This document shows, piece by piece, positions 15,818 through 24,174 of a stretch of DNA of 64,000 bases. Every line of letters starts with the position of its first letter. Position 1 is the stretch's first letter. The position numbers and the translations under genes were made by a program. This stretch comes from Minicystis rosea. Lineage in GTDB: Bacteria; Myxococcota_A; Polyangia; Polyangiales; Polyangiaceae. Where the stretch lies: NCBI GenBank assembly GCA_001931535.1, contig CP016211.1, forward strand, positions 14,213,501-14,277,500, read 5' to 3'. The notes below the pieces were generated by a model that was not told where the DNA came from, ran no database searches, and worked only from the letters and a program-made list of their open reading frames with translations.

Positions 15818-18271
15818 TCACGGCGCGGGATGCTGCGCCGCCCATGCGGTCACGAGCGCGCGCTCGTCGTTGGTGAGCGCGAAGGCTGCGGCCACGAGAT
15901 CGTCGAGGGCGCGTTGCTCGTCGGGGGTGATGCCGTCGTTGCGCCGGCCGAGCGTCGCGCCGAGGTCGGCGAGCGCGGCGAGGTGACGAGGGGCATCCTC
16001 GGGGAGCCGGGGGATCGAGCGGAGATGCGCGACCTTCACCTGAGGCATGCCTTGGCGCGCGTCGCGGTGGCGCATGAAGTGGAGCCAGCGGATGGGGCCC
16101 GCGTTGAGGTACGCGAGCAGCGCGTCCTCGCCGTAGGGACCGGCGGCGAAGCAGGCCAGGACCGAGTTGCGGAAGGCGATGCCGTCGGCGCGCGCGGCGA
16201 TGGGGAAGCGCGCGGTTTGGCGAACGAGCACGCGCACCTCGCGCCACGAATCGGGCGCGCGCAGGCGGCCGGTGAGGTCTCGGGGATCGAGGTGGAGCCG
16301 CGGCGGCAGCGCTTGGAACGCGCGCACGTCGCCGCCTTCGCGGATGGGCACCACGAAGGGCGGCATCGCGTGCGGCGTGGGGCGGAGCTTCTTCACGTCG
16401 TCGCCCGTGGTCTGGAAGCCGCGCTCGCCGAAGCACTCGGGCGGCAGCGGCGGCAGCGCCGCGAGGCGCGCGAGCAGGCCGCGGGCGATCTCGTCGACGT
16501 CGTCGCGCGCGACGCGCCACGGCGCGCTCTTGCCCGAAGGCGCTGCGGGCTCGGCGCGGCGCGTGGAGAGCAAGCCCATCGACGGTTGGAAGACGCCCAC
16601 GAACGCGTCGCCGAAGTCGGGCAGCTCGTCGTCGATCACGCACAGCGCGTCGTGCGCGCGCCGCGTCGGCTCGTAGCCGCCCAGATCGGAGACCGACGTC
16701 GGCACCACCAGACCGAGCCGCCCACCGGGCGCCAGCAGCGACGCCGCCCGGTGAATGAAGAGCCCGTGCAGCGTGCGGTACCCGAAGAACGAGGGGTAGT
16801 GGCGGAGGTAGAAGTCGAAGAGCTCGTCCGGGAGCGGCTGCGCCGCGCGACCCGCGTACGCGACCCACGGCGGGTTGCCCACGAAGGCGTCGAAGCCGTT
16901 GCGGGGAGGGGACAGTACCTCCGCGAAGGCGTCGAGCCAATGAAATGGTTTGAGCTCAAACGATTTTTCGAGAGCCTCCGCCTCGGCGCGGATCGGGCCG
17001 GCGCTCGCCCCGGCGCCGACGAGCGCGTCGCCCGCACGGAGGTGCGCGTCGGCGAAGTCGAGGCGCAACGTCGGCGCTCCGACGGTGAGCCACAGGGCCA
17101 CGCGCGCGAGATCGACGGCCAGCGGATCGGCATCGACACCGCGCAGGCAGCGCGCCGCCGCGAGCCGTGCGGACTGCGTGTCGAGCGTGGGATCCACTTC
17201 GCGCAGGCGGTCGGCGAGGCGACGGCACGCTTCGACGAGGAAGGCGCCGGTGCCCATCGCCGGATCGCAGATGCGCAGATCGAGGATGCGCGCGGGATCC
17301 GATCCGGCGCGCGCGAAGAGCGGGCCGAGCGTGCGATCGACGAGCGGCCCCGTGAGCGCGCGCGGCGTGTAGTGCGCGCCGGCGCGCCGCCGAGCCTCGC
17401 CCGGCGCCACGTAGAGCGAGCCGGCGGGGACCCTCGCGGGCCACCGCGGCGAGGCTCTCCGCGCGAGCGCCGCGGCGAGCGCGTCGATCGATCCGGCGCG
17501 CGCCAGCGCATCCGCGAGGCGCATCCCCGCAGAGCCGCCGGCGCGCTCGACGACCCATGCGCCTCGTTCCTTCGGCGGGACGCGCGCGAGCGACGCGAGA
17601 TCGATCGCGGCATGCTGGGGCAGCACCACCACCGTCTCGGCGTGCGCCACGCGCAGCTCGAAGCCGACGAGATCCTCGTAGGCGCCGACCACGTCCTCGA
17701 CATCGAGCTCGGCCCACGCGATGCCATGCCCGAGCAATCGATCCAGCACGCCGAGCGCGCACGCGTCGTCGAGCGGCCCCGCGAGGAAGGGGAAGCGCTG
17801 CGGATCGAAGAGCGCGCCGCCCAGCGTGGTGTGCAGGACGTCGAGCGTCGCCAGCACGCGCGGCCACGCGTCGGTGGAGCCGCGCGCGACGCGCGAGGCA
17901 CCGACCTTCCTGCGGGCCTCCATGCGCGCTGGGCGCGCGACGCGTGCCGACGCTCCGGTGTGCTCCGATGCGCGCGCGCGGCGTGATGCGGGCGTGCCCC
18001 GCGCGGTGAGCTCGGCATGGATCGCGGCGAGCGTCTCGCCCGCGGGCGCGAGCGCACGTGCTTCGAGGTGAGCGCGCACGACGAGACGCATCAGCAGCGT
18101 CGTGAGGCCGGCGAGCAATGGACGTGGAGCGAGCGTCCCGCGCGATCCGAGCAACGTCCCGGAGGCGCGCACGTCCGCGCGATCGACGCCGCGTGCGAGC
18201 TCTCCCAATGCATCGGGGAGGAGCTCGCGGAGCCTGACTTCGGCGTGGGGGCGCTCGCCGCCGTCCGCCAT
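15818..18271 (-). CDS. Type IIG-like N6-adenine DNA methyltransferase (Eco57I/TaqI class)
   Basis: About 817 residues from ATG 18271; an upstream GTG at 18322 would add 17 residues. SAM motif I is DPAMGTGAFL (usual DPACGSGxFL, with Met for Cys) and catalytic motif IV is NPPW followed by VAYAG. The preceding AGAHYTPRALTGPLVDRTL is typical of large adenine methyltransferases. The C-terminal ~250 residues (LVRQTARFPIAARADGIAFR, AYLNAGPIRWLHFMRH, KVAHLRSIPRLP) resemble target-recognition regions of Eco57I/BREX PglX-type enzymes. I see no PD-(D/E)xK nuclease motif, though the N-terminal 250 residues are unassigned. There are no other restriction, BREX or DISARM genes nearby, so it is an orphan. 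Confidence 0.85.
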   Translation of the reverse strand: MADGGERPHAEVRLRELLPDALGELARGVDRADVRASGTLLGSRGTLAPRPLLAGLTTLLMRLVVRAHLEARALAPAGETLAAIHAELTARGTPASRRARASEHTGASARVARPARMEARRKVGASRVARGSTDAWPRVLATLDVLHTTLGGALFDPQRFPFLAGPLDDACALGVLDRLLGHGIAWAELDVEDVVGAYEDLVGFELRVAHAETVVVLPQHAAIDLASLARVPPKERGAWVVERAGGSAGMRLADALARAGSIDALAAALARRASPRWPARVPAGSLYVAPGEARRRAGAHYTPRALTGPLVDRTLGPLFARAGSDPARILDLRICDPAMGTGAFLVEACRRLADRLREVDPTLDTQSARLAAARCLRGVDADPLAVDLARVALWLTVGAPTLRLDFADAHLRAGDALVGAGASAGPIRAEAEALEKSFELKPFHWLDAFAEVLSPPRNGFDAFVGNPPWVAYAGRAAQPLPDELFDFYLRHYPSFFGYRTLHGLFIHRAASLLAPGGRLGLVVPTSVSDLGGYEPTRRAHDALCVIDDELPDFGDAFVGVFQPSMGLLSTRRAEPAAPSGKSAPWRVARDDVDEIARGLLARLAALPPLPPECFGERGFQTTGDDVKKLRPTPHAMPPFVVPIREGGDVRAFQALPPRLHLDPRDLTGRLRAPDSWREVRVLVRQTARFPIAARADGIAFRNSVLACFAAGPYGEDALLAYLNAGPIRWLHFMRHRDARQGMPQVKVAHLRSIPRLPEDAPRHLAALADLGATLGRRNDGITPDEQRALDDLVAAAFALTNDERALVTAWAAQHPAP

Positions 18272-18557
18272 CGGCCCCGAAGTTACTTGGGATGGAGAGT
18301 TACCGGTAGCGGGAATGGTCACCCGAGATGCGGACGCAGGACAACGTCGAGGGGAGCTTCTCCGACCTCGCGTTCACTTTTTTTGCGCTCCCCGCTCGGG
18401 AAATTGGCCCAAACGTCTACCTTTGGACTAGGGTCGGCGAGCCATTGCGGCGGGCACGTGCGTCTAGCTCTGTGACTGACGCGAACGTGTGGATCTCGAC
18501 GTCGCTCGTAAAGTCCGCTAGGACGCGGGCCGCAAACACCTCCAGGAGAGTTTACGC

Positions 18558-19175
18558 ATGAACATGAGGCGCTTCTCGTACGGACTGTTGGTCACCCTCG
18601 CCGCCGCCGTGATGGTCGGGTGCGGCGATTCGACCCCTCCCGCGGAGACGCCGGCCCAGCCGACGGCCGCTCCGGCGGAGACCGCGGCTCCGGCGCCCAC
18701 GCAGGCTGCCACCGCCGAGCCGACGCCCCCCCCGCCGCCGGCCGAGCCGCCGCCGCCCCCGCCGAAGCCCGCGAAGGAGAAGTTCGTCGGCAAGTTCTCG
18801 CAGGACTTCGCGGGTGAGATCGCCGACGCGGCGAACGCTGCCGCGCAGAAGGCGGGCGGCCCGAAGAAGGACCAGAAGAAGATCGACGCGGCCCTCGAGA
18901 AGGCGAAGAAGGCGTTCGCGGACGCCGGCTCCTCGCTCGAGAACACGGGCGACACCATCACCTGGAGCCTCAAGGGCAAGGCCGCGCACACGGTCAAGTA
19001 CGAGGTCTCGGGCAAGGCCGACGATCCGACCAACCTCACGCTCAAGCTCCTCAAGGACGGCAAGACCGACCTCAAGGGCAAGGAGCTCGCGATCACGTTC
19101 AAGGACGACAGCACCTTCGAGTTCACGGATCCCTTCGCGAAGAAGGATGCCAAGAAGCTCGTCTTCAAGAAGTGA
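18558..19175 (+). CDS. Lipoprotein with Pro-rich linker, unknown function
   Basis: 205 residues with RBS AGGAGA about 10 bases before ATG 18558. The signal peptide ends in the lipobox MVGC (LLVTLAAAVMVGC). A Pro/Ala/Thr-rich tether of about 50 residues follows. The C-terminal ~130-residue domain is small, charged and beta-rich (DTITWSLKGKAAHTVKYEV, NLTLKLLKDGKTDLKGKELA, TFKDDSTFEFTDP) and ends KKLVFKK. It is monocistronic: 286 bases from the divergent methyltransferase start and followed by a clear terminator. I recognise no family. Confidence 0.75.
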   Translation: MNMRRFSYGLLVTLAAAVMVGCGDSTPPAETPAQPTAAPAETAAPAPTQAATAEPTPPPPPAEPPPPPPKPAKEKFVGKFSQDFAGEIADAANAAAQKAGGPKKDQKKIDAALEKAKKAFADAGSSLENTGDTITWSLKGKAAHTVKYEVSGKADDPTNLTLKLLKDGKTDLKGKELAITFKDDSTFEFTDPFAKKDAKKLVFKK

Positions 19176-19231
19176 GTCGAGCATCGTGACGATGAGGTCG
19201 GCATTGCCGGCCTCCGTCGCGCGATGAGGCA

Positions 19232-19265
19232 AGGGCCGGCGCTGCCGGCCCTCGTCGTTTTGTGG
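19232..19265 (+). terminator. Rho-independent-like terminator
   Basis: AGGGCCGGC-GCT-GCCGGCCCT (19232-19252) forms a 9-bp stem with a 3-base loop and is followed by a T-rich stretch (CGTCGTTTTGTGGTTTTG). It would end transcription of the lipoprotein gene about 57 bases upstream. Confidence 0.7.
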
Positions 19266-19274
19266 TTTTGTTTT

Positions 19275-19455
19275 GATGGGGCCGCGAGCGGCCCCAAACC
19301 CCGGGCCGGCCCTGATCACGATGGGGGGCGAGTGGCCCCAAACCCCGGGCCGGGCGAGCCGGCCCTGATCACGTCGTGCGTGAGCGCGTGTCGCGGCGGC
19401 GAGTGGCCGGGCGAGCACGATGGGGCGGGCGAGCACGATGGGGCCCTGATTCGTG
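19275..19455 (+). repeat. Hairpin repeat family A, degenerate copies
   Basis: Two copies of the unit seen at 10714-10852: 19278-19295 carries the GGGGCCGC/GCGGCCCC hairpin (loop GA) followed by a shortened second part. 19318-19370 has a decayed first hairpin and an intact GGGCCGG-N5-CCGGCCC. Fragments of the unit (GAGCACGATGGGG twice) run on to about 19455. Nothing else is visible in the gap before the gene at 19516. Confidence 0.8.
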
Positions 19456-19515
19456 TCGCGCTGACGAGCGCGACGGCACGTGCCGGTGCGATGCGCGCCG
19501 CGATAGGATGATGTC

Positions 19516-20355
19516 GTGGGCTCGGCATCCGGCGGCGCGACGAACGGCTTGCGGCTCGGCGTGGCCCTCACCGGAGGTCTGTCGCGCGCGCAGCTCGACG
19601 AGCTGTGCGCGGCGCTCGCGGCCGAGCTGCGGGCGCCGGTGAGCGGCGTCGGGGTCTGGTACTACCACCGGCTCGTCGAGGCGATGGCCATCGGGGACGT
19701 CGACGTCGCGTGGCTCCCGCCCATCCCGGCGGCGCAGGCCATGTCGCACGGGCACGCGATCCCGATCGCGTTGCCGGTGCGTGGGGGCGTGACGTCGTAC
19801 TCGACCGCGCTCTTCACGCGCACCGACGCGCCGTGGCGCACGGTCGCGGAGCTCGTGGGCGTGCGTGGCGCGTGGGTCGATCGCCAGAGCGCGTCGGGGT
19901 ATCTGCTCATTCGCGCGCACCTGCGCGCGCTCGGGCTCGATCTCGAGAGAGCCTTCTCCGCCGATCGCTTCACCGGATCCCACGAGGACGTCGCTGCCTC
20001 CGTGCTCGATGGATCGGCGGACGTCGGCGCTTCGTTCGTGCACCTCGATCCGGTCGACGAGCGCCCGGTTCGGGCCGCGTGGGGATCGCTGCCGGTGCGC
20101 ATGCTCGCGCTGGCGGGGCCCATTCCGGCGGACGTGATCGCGGTGAGCTCGAGGCTCGATCGGGTGCAGGTCGAGCTCGTGCGCCGAGCCTTCATCGATG
20201 GCCGCCACGCGCTGCTGCGCTCGGCCGCGCGCAAGCTCCTCGGCGCCGAGGGCTTCGTGGCTCCCAGGCCCGGTCACCTCGATGCCGTGGCGGCGCTGCT
20301 CCCGAGGCTGGACGACAACGCCATCCCGCGGCCCGCGAGCTTCCCGCGCTATTGA
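19516..20355 (+). CDS. PhnD/SsuA-like periplasmic-binding-fold protein without signal peptide
   Basis: 279 residues from GTG 19516. It has the PhnD-type binding fold: LRLGVALTGGLSRAQLDELC at the N-terminus, AMAIGDVDVAWLPPIPAAQA, TVAELVGVRGAWVDRQSASGYL, GSHEDVAASVLDGSADVGAS and VSSRLDRVQVELVRRAFIDG. Canonical members are exported binding subunits of phosphonate or phosphite ABC transporters. This one starts almost directly with the fold and has no signal peptide or lipobox, and no permease or ATPase gene is adjacent. It may be a cytoplasmic sensor or may have lost export. Family membership is fairly sure; ligand and role are unknown. Confidence 0.75.
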   Translation: MGSASGGATNGLRLGVALTGGLSRAQLDELCAALAAELRAPVSGVGVWYYHRLVEAMAIGDVDVAWLPPIPAAQAMSHGHAIPIALPVRGGVTSYSTALFTRTDAPWRTVAELVGVRGAWVDRQSASGYLLIRAHLRALGLDLERAFSADRFTGSHEDVAASVLDGSADVGASFVHLDPVDERPVRAAWGSLPVRMLALAGPIPADVIAVSSRLDRVQVELVRRAFIDGRHALLRSAARKLLGAEGFVAPRPGHLDAVAALLPRLDDNAIPRPASFPRY

Positions 20356-20433
20356 TGCGTCACGCGCGCAGCGATTCGCCGCTGATCGTCGCGCGTGATC
20401 GAGGCTGGCTCGGGCCCGCTTGCAGCCCCATCT

Positions 20434-20490
20434 CGATCAAGGGGCTCGTCCGGCCCGGGGTTCGGGGCCGCTCGCGCCCCCATCGTGATC
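20434..20490 (-). repeat. Hairpin repeat family A, reverse-oriented copy
   Basis: On the minus strand this reads GATCACGATGGGGGCG, GAGCGGCCCC, GAACCCCGGGCCGG, ACGAGCC, matching family A at 10749-10800. It lies between two convergent genes (ends at 20355 and 20501). Confidence 0.75.
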
Positions 20491-20500
20491 GCGCGTGAAG

Positions 20501-21079
20501 CTACGGTGTTTCCTGCGCCGGCGGCGCGCTCTTCTCCACCTGCTTGAGCGCGGCTTCGAGGCCGTTCTCGTCGATGAAGCCGACGTGCCGGAACGCTTCG
20601 CGGCCCTGCCGATCGAGGATGACGATGCTCGGCACGTGATGGAGCCCCGCGAACGGGCCCTCGCCGGCGATGGTCGCGGCGTCGGCGAGCGCGAGCGGGT
20701 AGGGCAGGCCCATCGTCGCGCCGAACGCCTCCACGAGCGTCTTGTTCTCGGGCGCCTCGAGCATGATGGCGGCCGCGTTGATGCGCGGCGTGTGGCGCTT
20801 GGCGACCGACGCGAGGAAGCGCGCCACCACCTGCGAATGCACGTCGTACGTGGTGAGGAAGGCGATGACGCTGATGCGGTTCTGGAACGCTTCCGTCGAG
20901 ATGGGGCGGCCGTCGACGCCCTCGTAGGCGAAGCGCATCACCGGGCCGCGCGCGGCGGCGGGCGCGGTCGCCGGCGGCTTGCGATCGCTCGTGCCCTGGC
21001 AACCGGCGCAGCCCGCGCCCGCGGTGATCGCGAGCGCGAGGAGGAGCCGCACCGGGGTCGAGCGCGCCAGGGTGATCAT
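20501..21079 (-). CDS. Redoxin-fold lipoprotein lacking the CxxC active site
   Basis: 192 residues. The lipoprotein signal LLLALAITAGAGCAGC precedes a Pro/Ala tether and a TlpA/ResA-like thioredoxin fold. Where active members have WCxxC, this one reads FLTTYDVHSQVV, with no cysteine. The cis-proline region is intact (HHVPSIVILDRQGREAFRHV). It is therefore unlikely to catalyse thiol exchange and may bind or scaffold a partner. The ATG overlaps the stop of the preceding gene (ATGA), so it is the last gene of a three-gene operon on this strand. Confidence 0.8.
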   Translation of the reverse strand: MITLARSTPVRLLLALAITAGAGCAGCQGTSDRKPPATAPAAARGPVMRFAYEGVDGRPISTEAFQNRISVIAFLTTYDVHSQVVARFLASVAKRHTPRINAAAIMLEAPENKTLVEAFGATMGLPYPLALADAATIAGEGPFAGLHHVPSIVILDRQGREAFRHVGFIDENGLEAALKQVEKSAPPAQETP

Positions 21080-21822
21080 CCGCCCACGAGATCGTCATCG
21101 TGCACGTACGCGCCGCCTTCGTCGACGCGGGCGTCGAAGAGGTGCGCGAAGAGGTGCAACGGTTCGGGCAGCGCGCGGCCGTGGCGACGCTGCGCCAGGA
21201 CCGCGTGCGCGAGCTCCTCGATCACGGGCGTGATCGGCGTCGCCTCGAGCACCACGTCGTCGAGGCTCGCCCCATCGGCGGGCGCGTCCTTGTCGGCGAG
21301 GATGGCGTCGTGGCGGACCCAGGTGAAGCCGCCGTCGACCGCGTAGCGGCACCAGAGCACCTCGACGAAGCGCAGGTACAAGGGGCTCACCAGCGCGATC
21401 ACGCGCTCGCCGCCGGGCGCGATCCCGCGGAGCGCACGGGCCCTCCGCGGATCCGAGCGCGGGCTCACGTCGCTCACGATGGCTTCCACGATGCGCGCGC
21501 GCCGCGCCGGATCCGACTCCACCGCGAGCAGCGGCGCATAGACGGCGACCGCGGGCACCGCGAGCTCCGGCGAATCCTCCATGAGCGCGTCGAGCCACGC
21601 GTCGCGCGCGGCTTCGTCGAGATCGCGATACACGTGCGCCGCCGCGAGCGCCGCGTCGGCGTCGGTGGCGAGCGCGCGCAGCCACTCCTGCCAGGCCGCC
21701 ATCAGCCGCGGATCGGCGATCGCAGCGTCGGGCAGAGCACGCAGGTACTCCGGAGCGCCGCCTTCGGAAGGGGGCGCGGCGCCGTCACGTTTCTCCCGCG
21801 GTCCGGCCGGCTCGGCCATCAT
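21076..21822 (-). CDS. Hypothetical protein of a translationally coupled operon
   Basis: About 248 residues from ATG 21822. This start is chosen because its ATG overlaps the previous gene's TGA by 4 bases; an upstream in-frame start at 21846 would overlap by 28. The protein is acidic, soluble and helix-rich (DARLMAAWQ-like helices, VYRDLDEAARDAWLDALMED, PLYLRFVEVLWCRYAVDGG) with no signal peptide. A segment VIEELAHAVLAQRRHG-RALPEPLHLFAHLF lies near the end. I do not recognise it. Coupling to the redoxin-fold lipoprotein suggests a shared pathway. Confidence 0.7.
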   Translation of the reverse strand: MMAEPAGPREKRDGAAPPSEGGAPEYLRALPDAAIADPRLMAAWQEWLRALATDADAALAAAHVYRDLDEAARDAWLDALMEDSPELAVPAVAVYAPLLAVESDPARRARIVEAIVSDVSPRSDPRRARALRGIAPGGERVIALVSPLYLRFVEVLWCRYAVDGGFTWVRHDAILADKDAPADGASLDDVVLEATPITPVIEELAHAVLAQRRHGRALPEPLHLFAHLFDARVDEGGAYVHDDDLVGG

Positions 21823-22250
21823 CGATCCTGCCGGTCCGTGTCCCATCGCATCCCTCCGGGCGCGTCACCGAGGCGCGCACCGATCTCCACTTCGAGATCC
21901 GCGAGCAGCTCGGAGAGCTCCGCCTCGCGGCCGTACGTCGTCGCGAGGAACAGCTCACCGCCGCGCTCCGCGAACACCGACGCGAGCCCGTCGCTCGCCT
22001 CCACCAAACCCTTCACGAACACCACGTCGGGAGCGCGCACGCTCACGGCGCGCACGAACATCCCCTCGCTCGCCGTCGCCATCGGCAGCGCCGCGCGCGC
22101 GCGGCTCGTCGGCCCCGGCTTTTGCGGCGCACCCTTCGGCCCTCGGCCCCGGCTCCCCTGCGCGTTCGTCGCGTCGTTCTTCGTCGGCTCGATGCCGCCC
22201 GACAGCGGCTCGGCGATCACGTCGTGCGGGCGCGGCCCAGCCTTGGACAT
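21819..22250 (-). CDS. Small hypothetical protein, possibly DUF4911-like
   Basis: About 143 residues from ATG 22250 (an in-frame start at 22268 is possible). The N-terminal half is a charged, disordered Ala/Pro/Gly-rich stretch. The C-terminal ~80 residues form a compact ferredoxin-like pattern (MFVRAVSVRAPDVVFVKGLV, LASVFAERGGELFLATT, REAELSELLADLEVEIGARL). This vaguely fits the small deltaproteobacterial family DUF4911, but I cannot confirm it. It is the first gene of the operon 22250-20501, with both following genes joined by 4-base overlaps. Confidence 0.6.
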   Translation of the reverse strand: MSKAGPRPHDVIAEPLSGGIEPTKNDATNAQGSRGRGPKGAPQKPGPTSRARAALPMATASEGMFVRAVSVRAPDVVFVKGLVEASDGLASVFAERGGELFLATTYGREAELSELLADLEVEIGARLGDAPGGMRWDTDRQDR

Positions 22251-22404
22251 AGGCCCGCACCTAAGCACTGCTTCCGCGCGGGATCCAGCGGGCGAACGCG
22301 GCCTCCTCGCGCCGGCGCGCGAGCCCTCGAAAATGCCGAGCGATGAAGCAAGTCGTGGTGCCGACGCGCCGGCCGATCTCGGCGCGCGCGTCGCGGCGAG
22401 CGCG

Positions 22405-23067
22405 TCAGGCCTCGATCATCCCCGTGCGCACGGCGATGCGGGTCAGCTCGACGGCGCTCTTGCAGCCGAGCTTCGTATAAATGCGCACGCGGTGGGTCTC
22501 CACCGTCTTCGGGCTGATGGTGAGGCGCGCCGCGGCCTCGCGTGTCGACACGCCCATCGCCAGCAAGCGGAGCACCTGACGCTCGCGCGTGGTGAGCGCG
22601 TCGAGCGCGCCCGAGCCTTGCCCCGAAGGCTTGCGCATGGCGCGCACCACCGCGCCGGCGATGCGCGGCGAGAGCGCGGCGCCGCCGGCCGCGCTGCGGC
22701 GGATGCCGTCGATCACCTCGGACATCTTCGACGTCTTCACGAGGTAACCATGCGCTCCCGCGCGGAGCGCCTCCGCCACACGAAACTCGTCGTCGTACGC
22801 GCTCAGCACGAGCAGCTTCACGTCGGGAAGCCGCGCGTGCAGGGCGCCGACTAGCTCGATCCCGTCGCGATCGGGCATGTTCAGATCGACGAGGATCACG
22901 TCGGGCGTGGCGAACGGCGCGCCCTTCAGGGCCTCCGCCGCGGTGTCGGCTTGACCGACGACGACGATGTCGGGTGCATCGGCGAGCGCACGGGCGAAGC
23001 CCTCACGGACGATCGGATGATCATCGATCAGATAGACGCGCACCTTCCTGCTCCCGCTGTCTTGCAT
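22405..23067 (-). CDS. NarL/FixJ-family response regulator
   Basis: 220 residues. The receiver domain has the acidic pocket IDD near residue 15, phospho-acceptor Asp61 in VDLNMPDRDG, the conserved LSAYDD and K in LVKTS. A LuxR-type helix-turn-helix occupies the last ~65 residues (LTTRERQVLRLLAMGVSTRE, SPKTVETHRVRIYTKLGCKS). It should bind DNA after phosphorylation. It is transcribed away from a close paralogue at 23369, with the two starts separated by about 300 bases. No histidine kinase is adjacent. Confidence 0.93.
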   Translation of the reverse strand: MQDSGSRKVRVYLIDDHPIVREGFARALADAPDIVVVGQADTAAEALKGAPFATPDVILVDLNMPDRDGIELVGALHARLPDVKLLVLSAYDDEFRVAEALRAGAHGYLVKTSKMSEVIDGIRRSAAGGAALSPRIAGAVVRAMRKPSGQGSGALDALTTRERQVLRLLAMGVSTREAAARLTISPKTVETHRVRIYTKLGCKSAVELTRIAVRTGMIEA

Positions 23068-23205
23068 GATGTCGACCTCACCGTTTGACGGGTTGCTCCG
23101 TAGGTCCCCAGCCTAACGAAAAGCCGCTCTCATACCTCGTCGGGAATGGCCTCATGATCGTGTCGTCACGGCGCTTATCGCGCGCGGGGCAGCGCGTTCG
23201 ATCGC

Positions 23206-23238
23206 GCCTCGACACGATCGTCACGATCGTGTCGAGGC
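23206..23238 (+). promoter_or_regulatory. 33-bp perfect palindrome between divergent regulators, candidate operator
   Basis: GCCTCGACACGATCG (23206-23220), TCA, then CGATCGTGTCGAGGC (23224-23238): 15-bp arms match perfectly. A further half-site GATCGTGTCG occurs at about 23157. It lies between the starts of the two divergent NarL-type regulators and no gene overlaps it. It could be a binding site for one of them, or a hairpin. The rest of the 300-base gap shows nothing certain. Confidence 0.6.
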
Positions 23239-23368
23239 ACGATGAGCGAGCGTCGCGACACGCTTGATCAAATCGTTTGACCTCCGACGATTCCGTCCTC
23301 GGGGATGTGTGAGGTCCTTGACCTCAAACACGGTGCGGGCGTACGGTTTTGCCGAGGAAAACCCTGTG

Positions 23369-24040
23369 ATGGCCGAAGATCTTGCCACTCCCCGCCGTGT
23401 CCGGATCTTCCTGATCGACGATCATCCCGTCGTGCGAGAAGGGCTCGCCCGAGCCTTCGCTGCGGAGGGTGATTTCGAGATCGCGGGGGAAGCATCGACG
23501 GCGGCGGAGGCGCTCGCGCAGACCCCTTCGGCGCATCCCGACCTCGTGGTCGTCGATCTCCACCTGCCCGATCGCGACGGCCCCGATCTCATCGCCGCGC
23601 TGCGCGCCGTGTTACCGAACGCGCGCCTCGTCGTCGTGAGCGGCTACGACGACGAGTACCGCGTGACCGAAGCGCTGCGCGCCGGCGCGCACGGTTACCT
23701 CCTCAAGACTTCGCCGCTCGAGCAGATCGTCGCCGGCATCCGCGAGGCGGCCGCGGGCGGCACGCCCTTGAGCCCGCAGCTCACCGAAGGCGTGCTCCGC
23801 GCCATGCGCAAGACGGGGCGCAACGGCGGCCCCGGCGCCATCGACGTCCTCACCGCGCGCGAGATCCAGGTCCTGCGCCTCTTCGCCAGCGGCCGCTCCA
23901 CGCGCGAGGTCGCGCAGAGCCTCGGCATCAGCCCGAAGACGGTCGAGACCCATCGCATCCGCATCTACGACAAGCTCGGCTGTAAAGGCGTCGTCGATCT
24001 CACGCGCATCGCCGTGCGATCGGGCCTCGTCGAAGCCTGA
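23369..24040 (+). CDS. NarL/FixJ-family response regulator, paralogue of the divergent neighbour
   Basis: 223 residues from ATG 23369; GTG 23366 is adjacent and an earlier in-frame ATG would add an unrelated Arg-rich extension. Receiver motifs: IDD near residue 17, Asp63 in VDLHLPDRDG, VSGYDD, LLKTS. The LuxR helix-turn-helix is LTAREIQVLRLFASGRSTRE and SPKTVETHRIRIYDKLGCKG. It resembles the regulator at 22405 along its whole length (RVRIFLIDDHPVVREGLARA versus KVRVYLIDDHPIVREGFARA), so the pair arose by duplication and inversion. No cognate kinase lies nearby. Confidence 0.92.
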   Translation: MAEDLATPRRVRIFLIDDHPVVREGLARAFAAEGDFEIAGEASTAAEALAQTPSAHPDLVVVDLHLPDRDGPDLIAALRAVLPNARLVVVSGYDDEYRVTEALRAGAHGYLLKTSPLEQIVAGIREAAAGGTPLSPQLTEGVLRAMRKTGRNGGPGAIDVLTAREIQVLRLFASGRSTREVAQSLGISPKTVETHRIRIYDKLGCKGVVDLTRIAVRSGLVEA

Positions 24041-24124
24041 GCGCACCACGCGCTCCGTTGCGCGCGTTCTCTTGGGCGGCGAGAGCGCGTGCTTCCTTCC
24101 GCGCGCGGCGCCCGGAGCCGCCAT

Positions 24125-24152
24125 CGGCGTGCATCCGCAAGGCGTCGGCACG
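24125..24152 (+). repeat. 28-bp direct repeat, copy 1
   Basis: CGGCGTGCATCCGCAAGGCG followed by TCGGCACG. An identical 28-bp copy lies at 26272-26299, so the pair brackets the IS481 relic and the GT-C gene. A shorter echo (AGGCGTCGGCACGTGCA) follows at once. Confidence 0.75.
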
Positions 24153-24174
24153 TGCAGCCGAGGCGTCGGCACGT

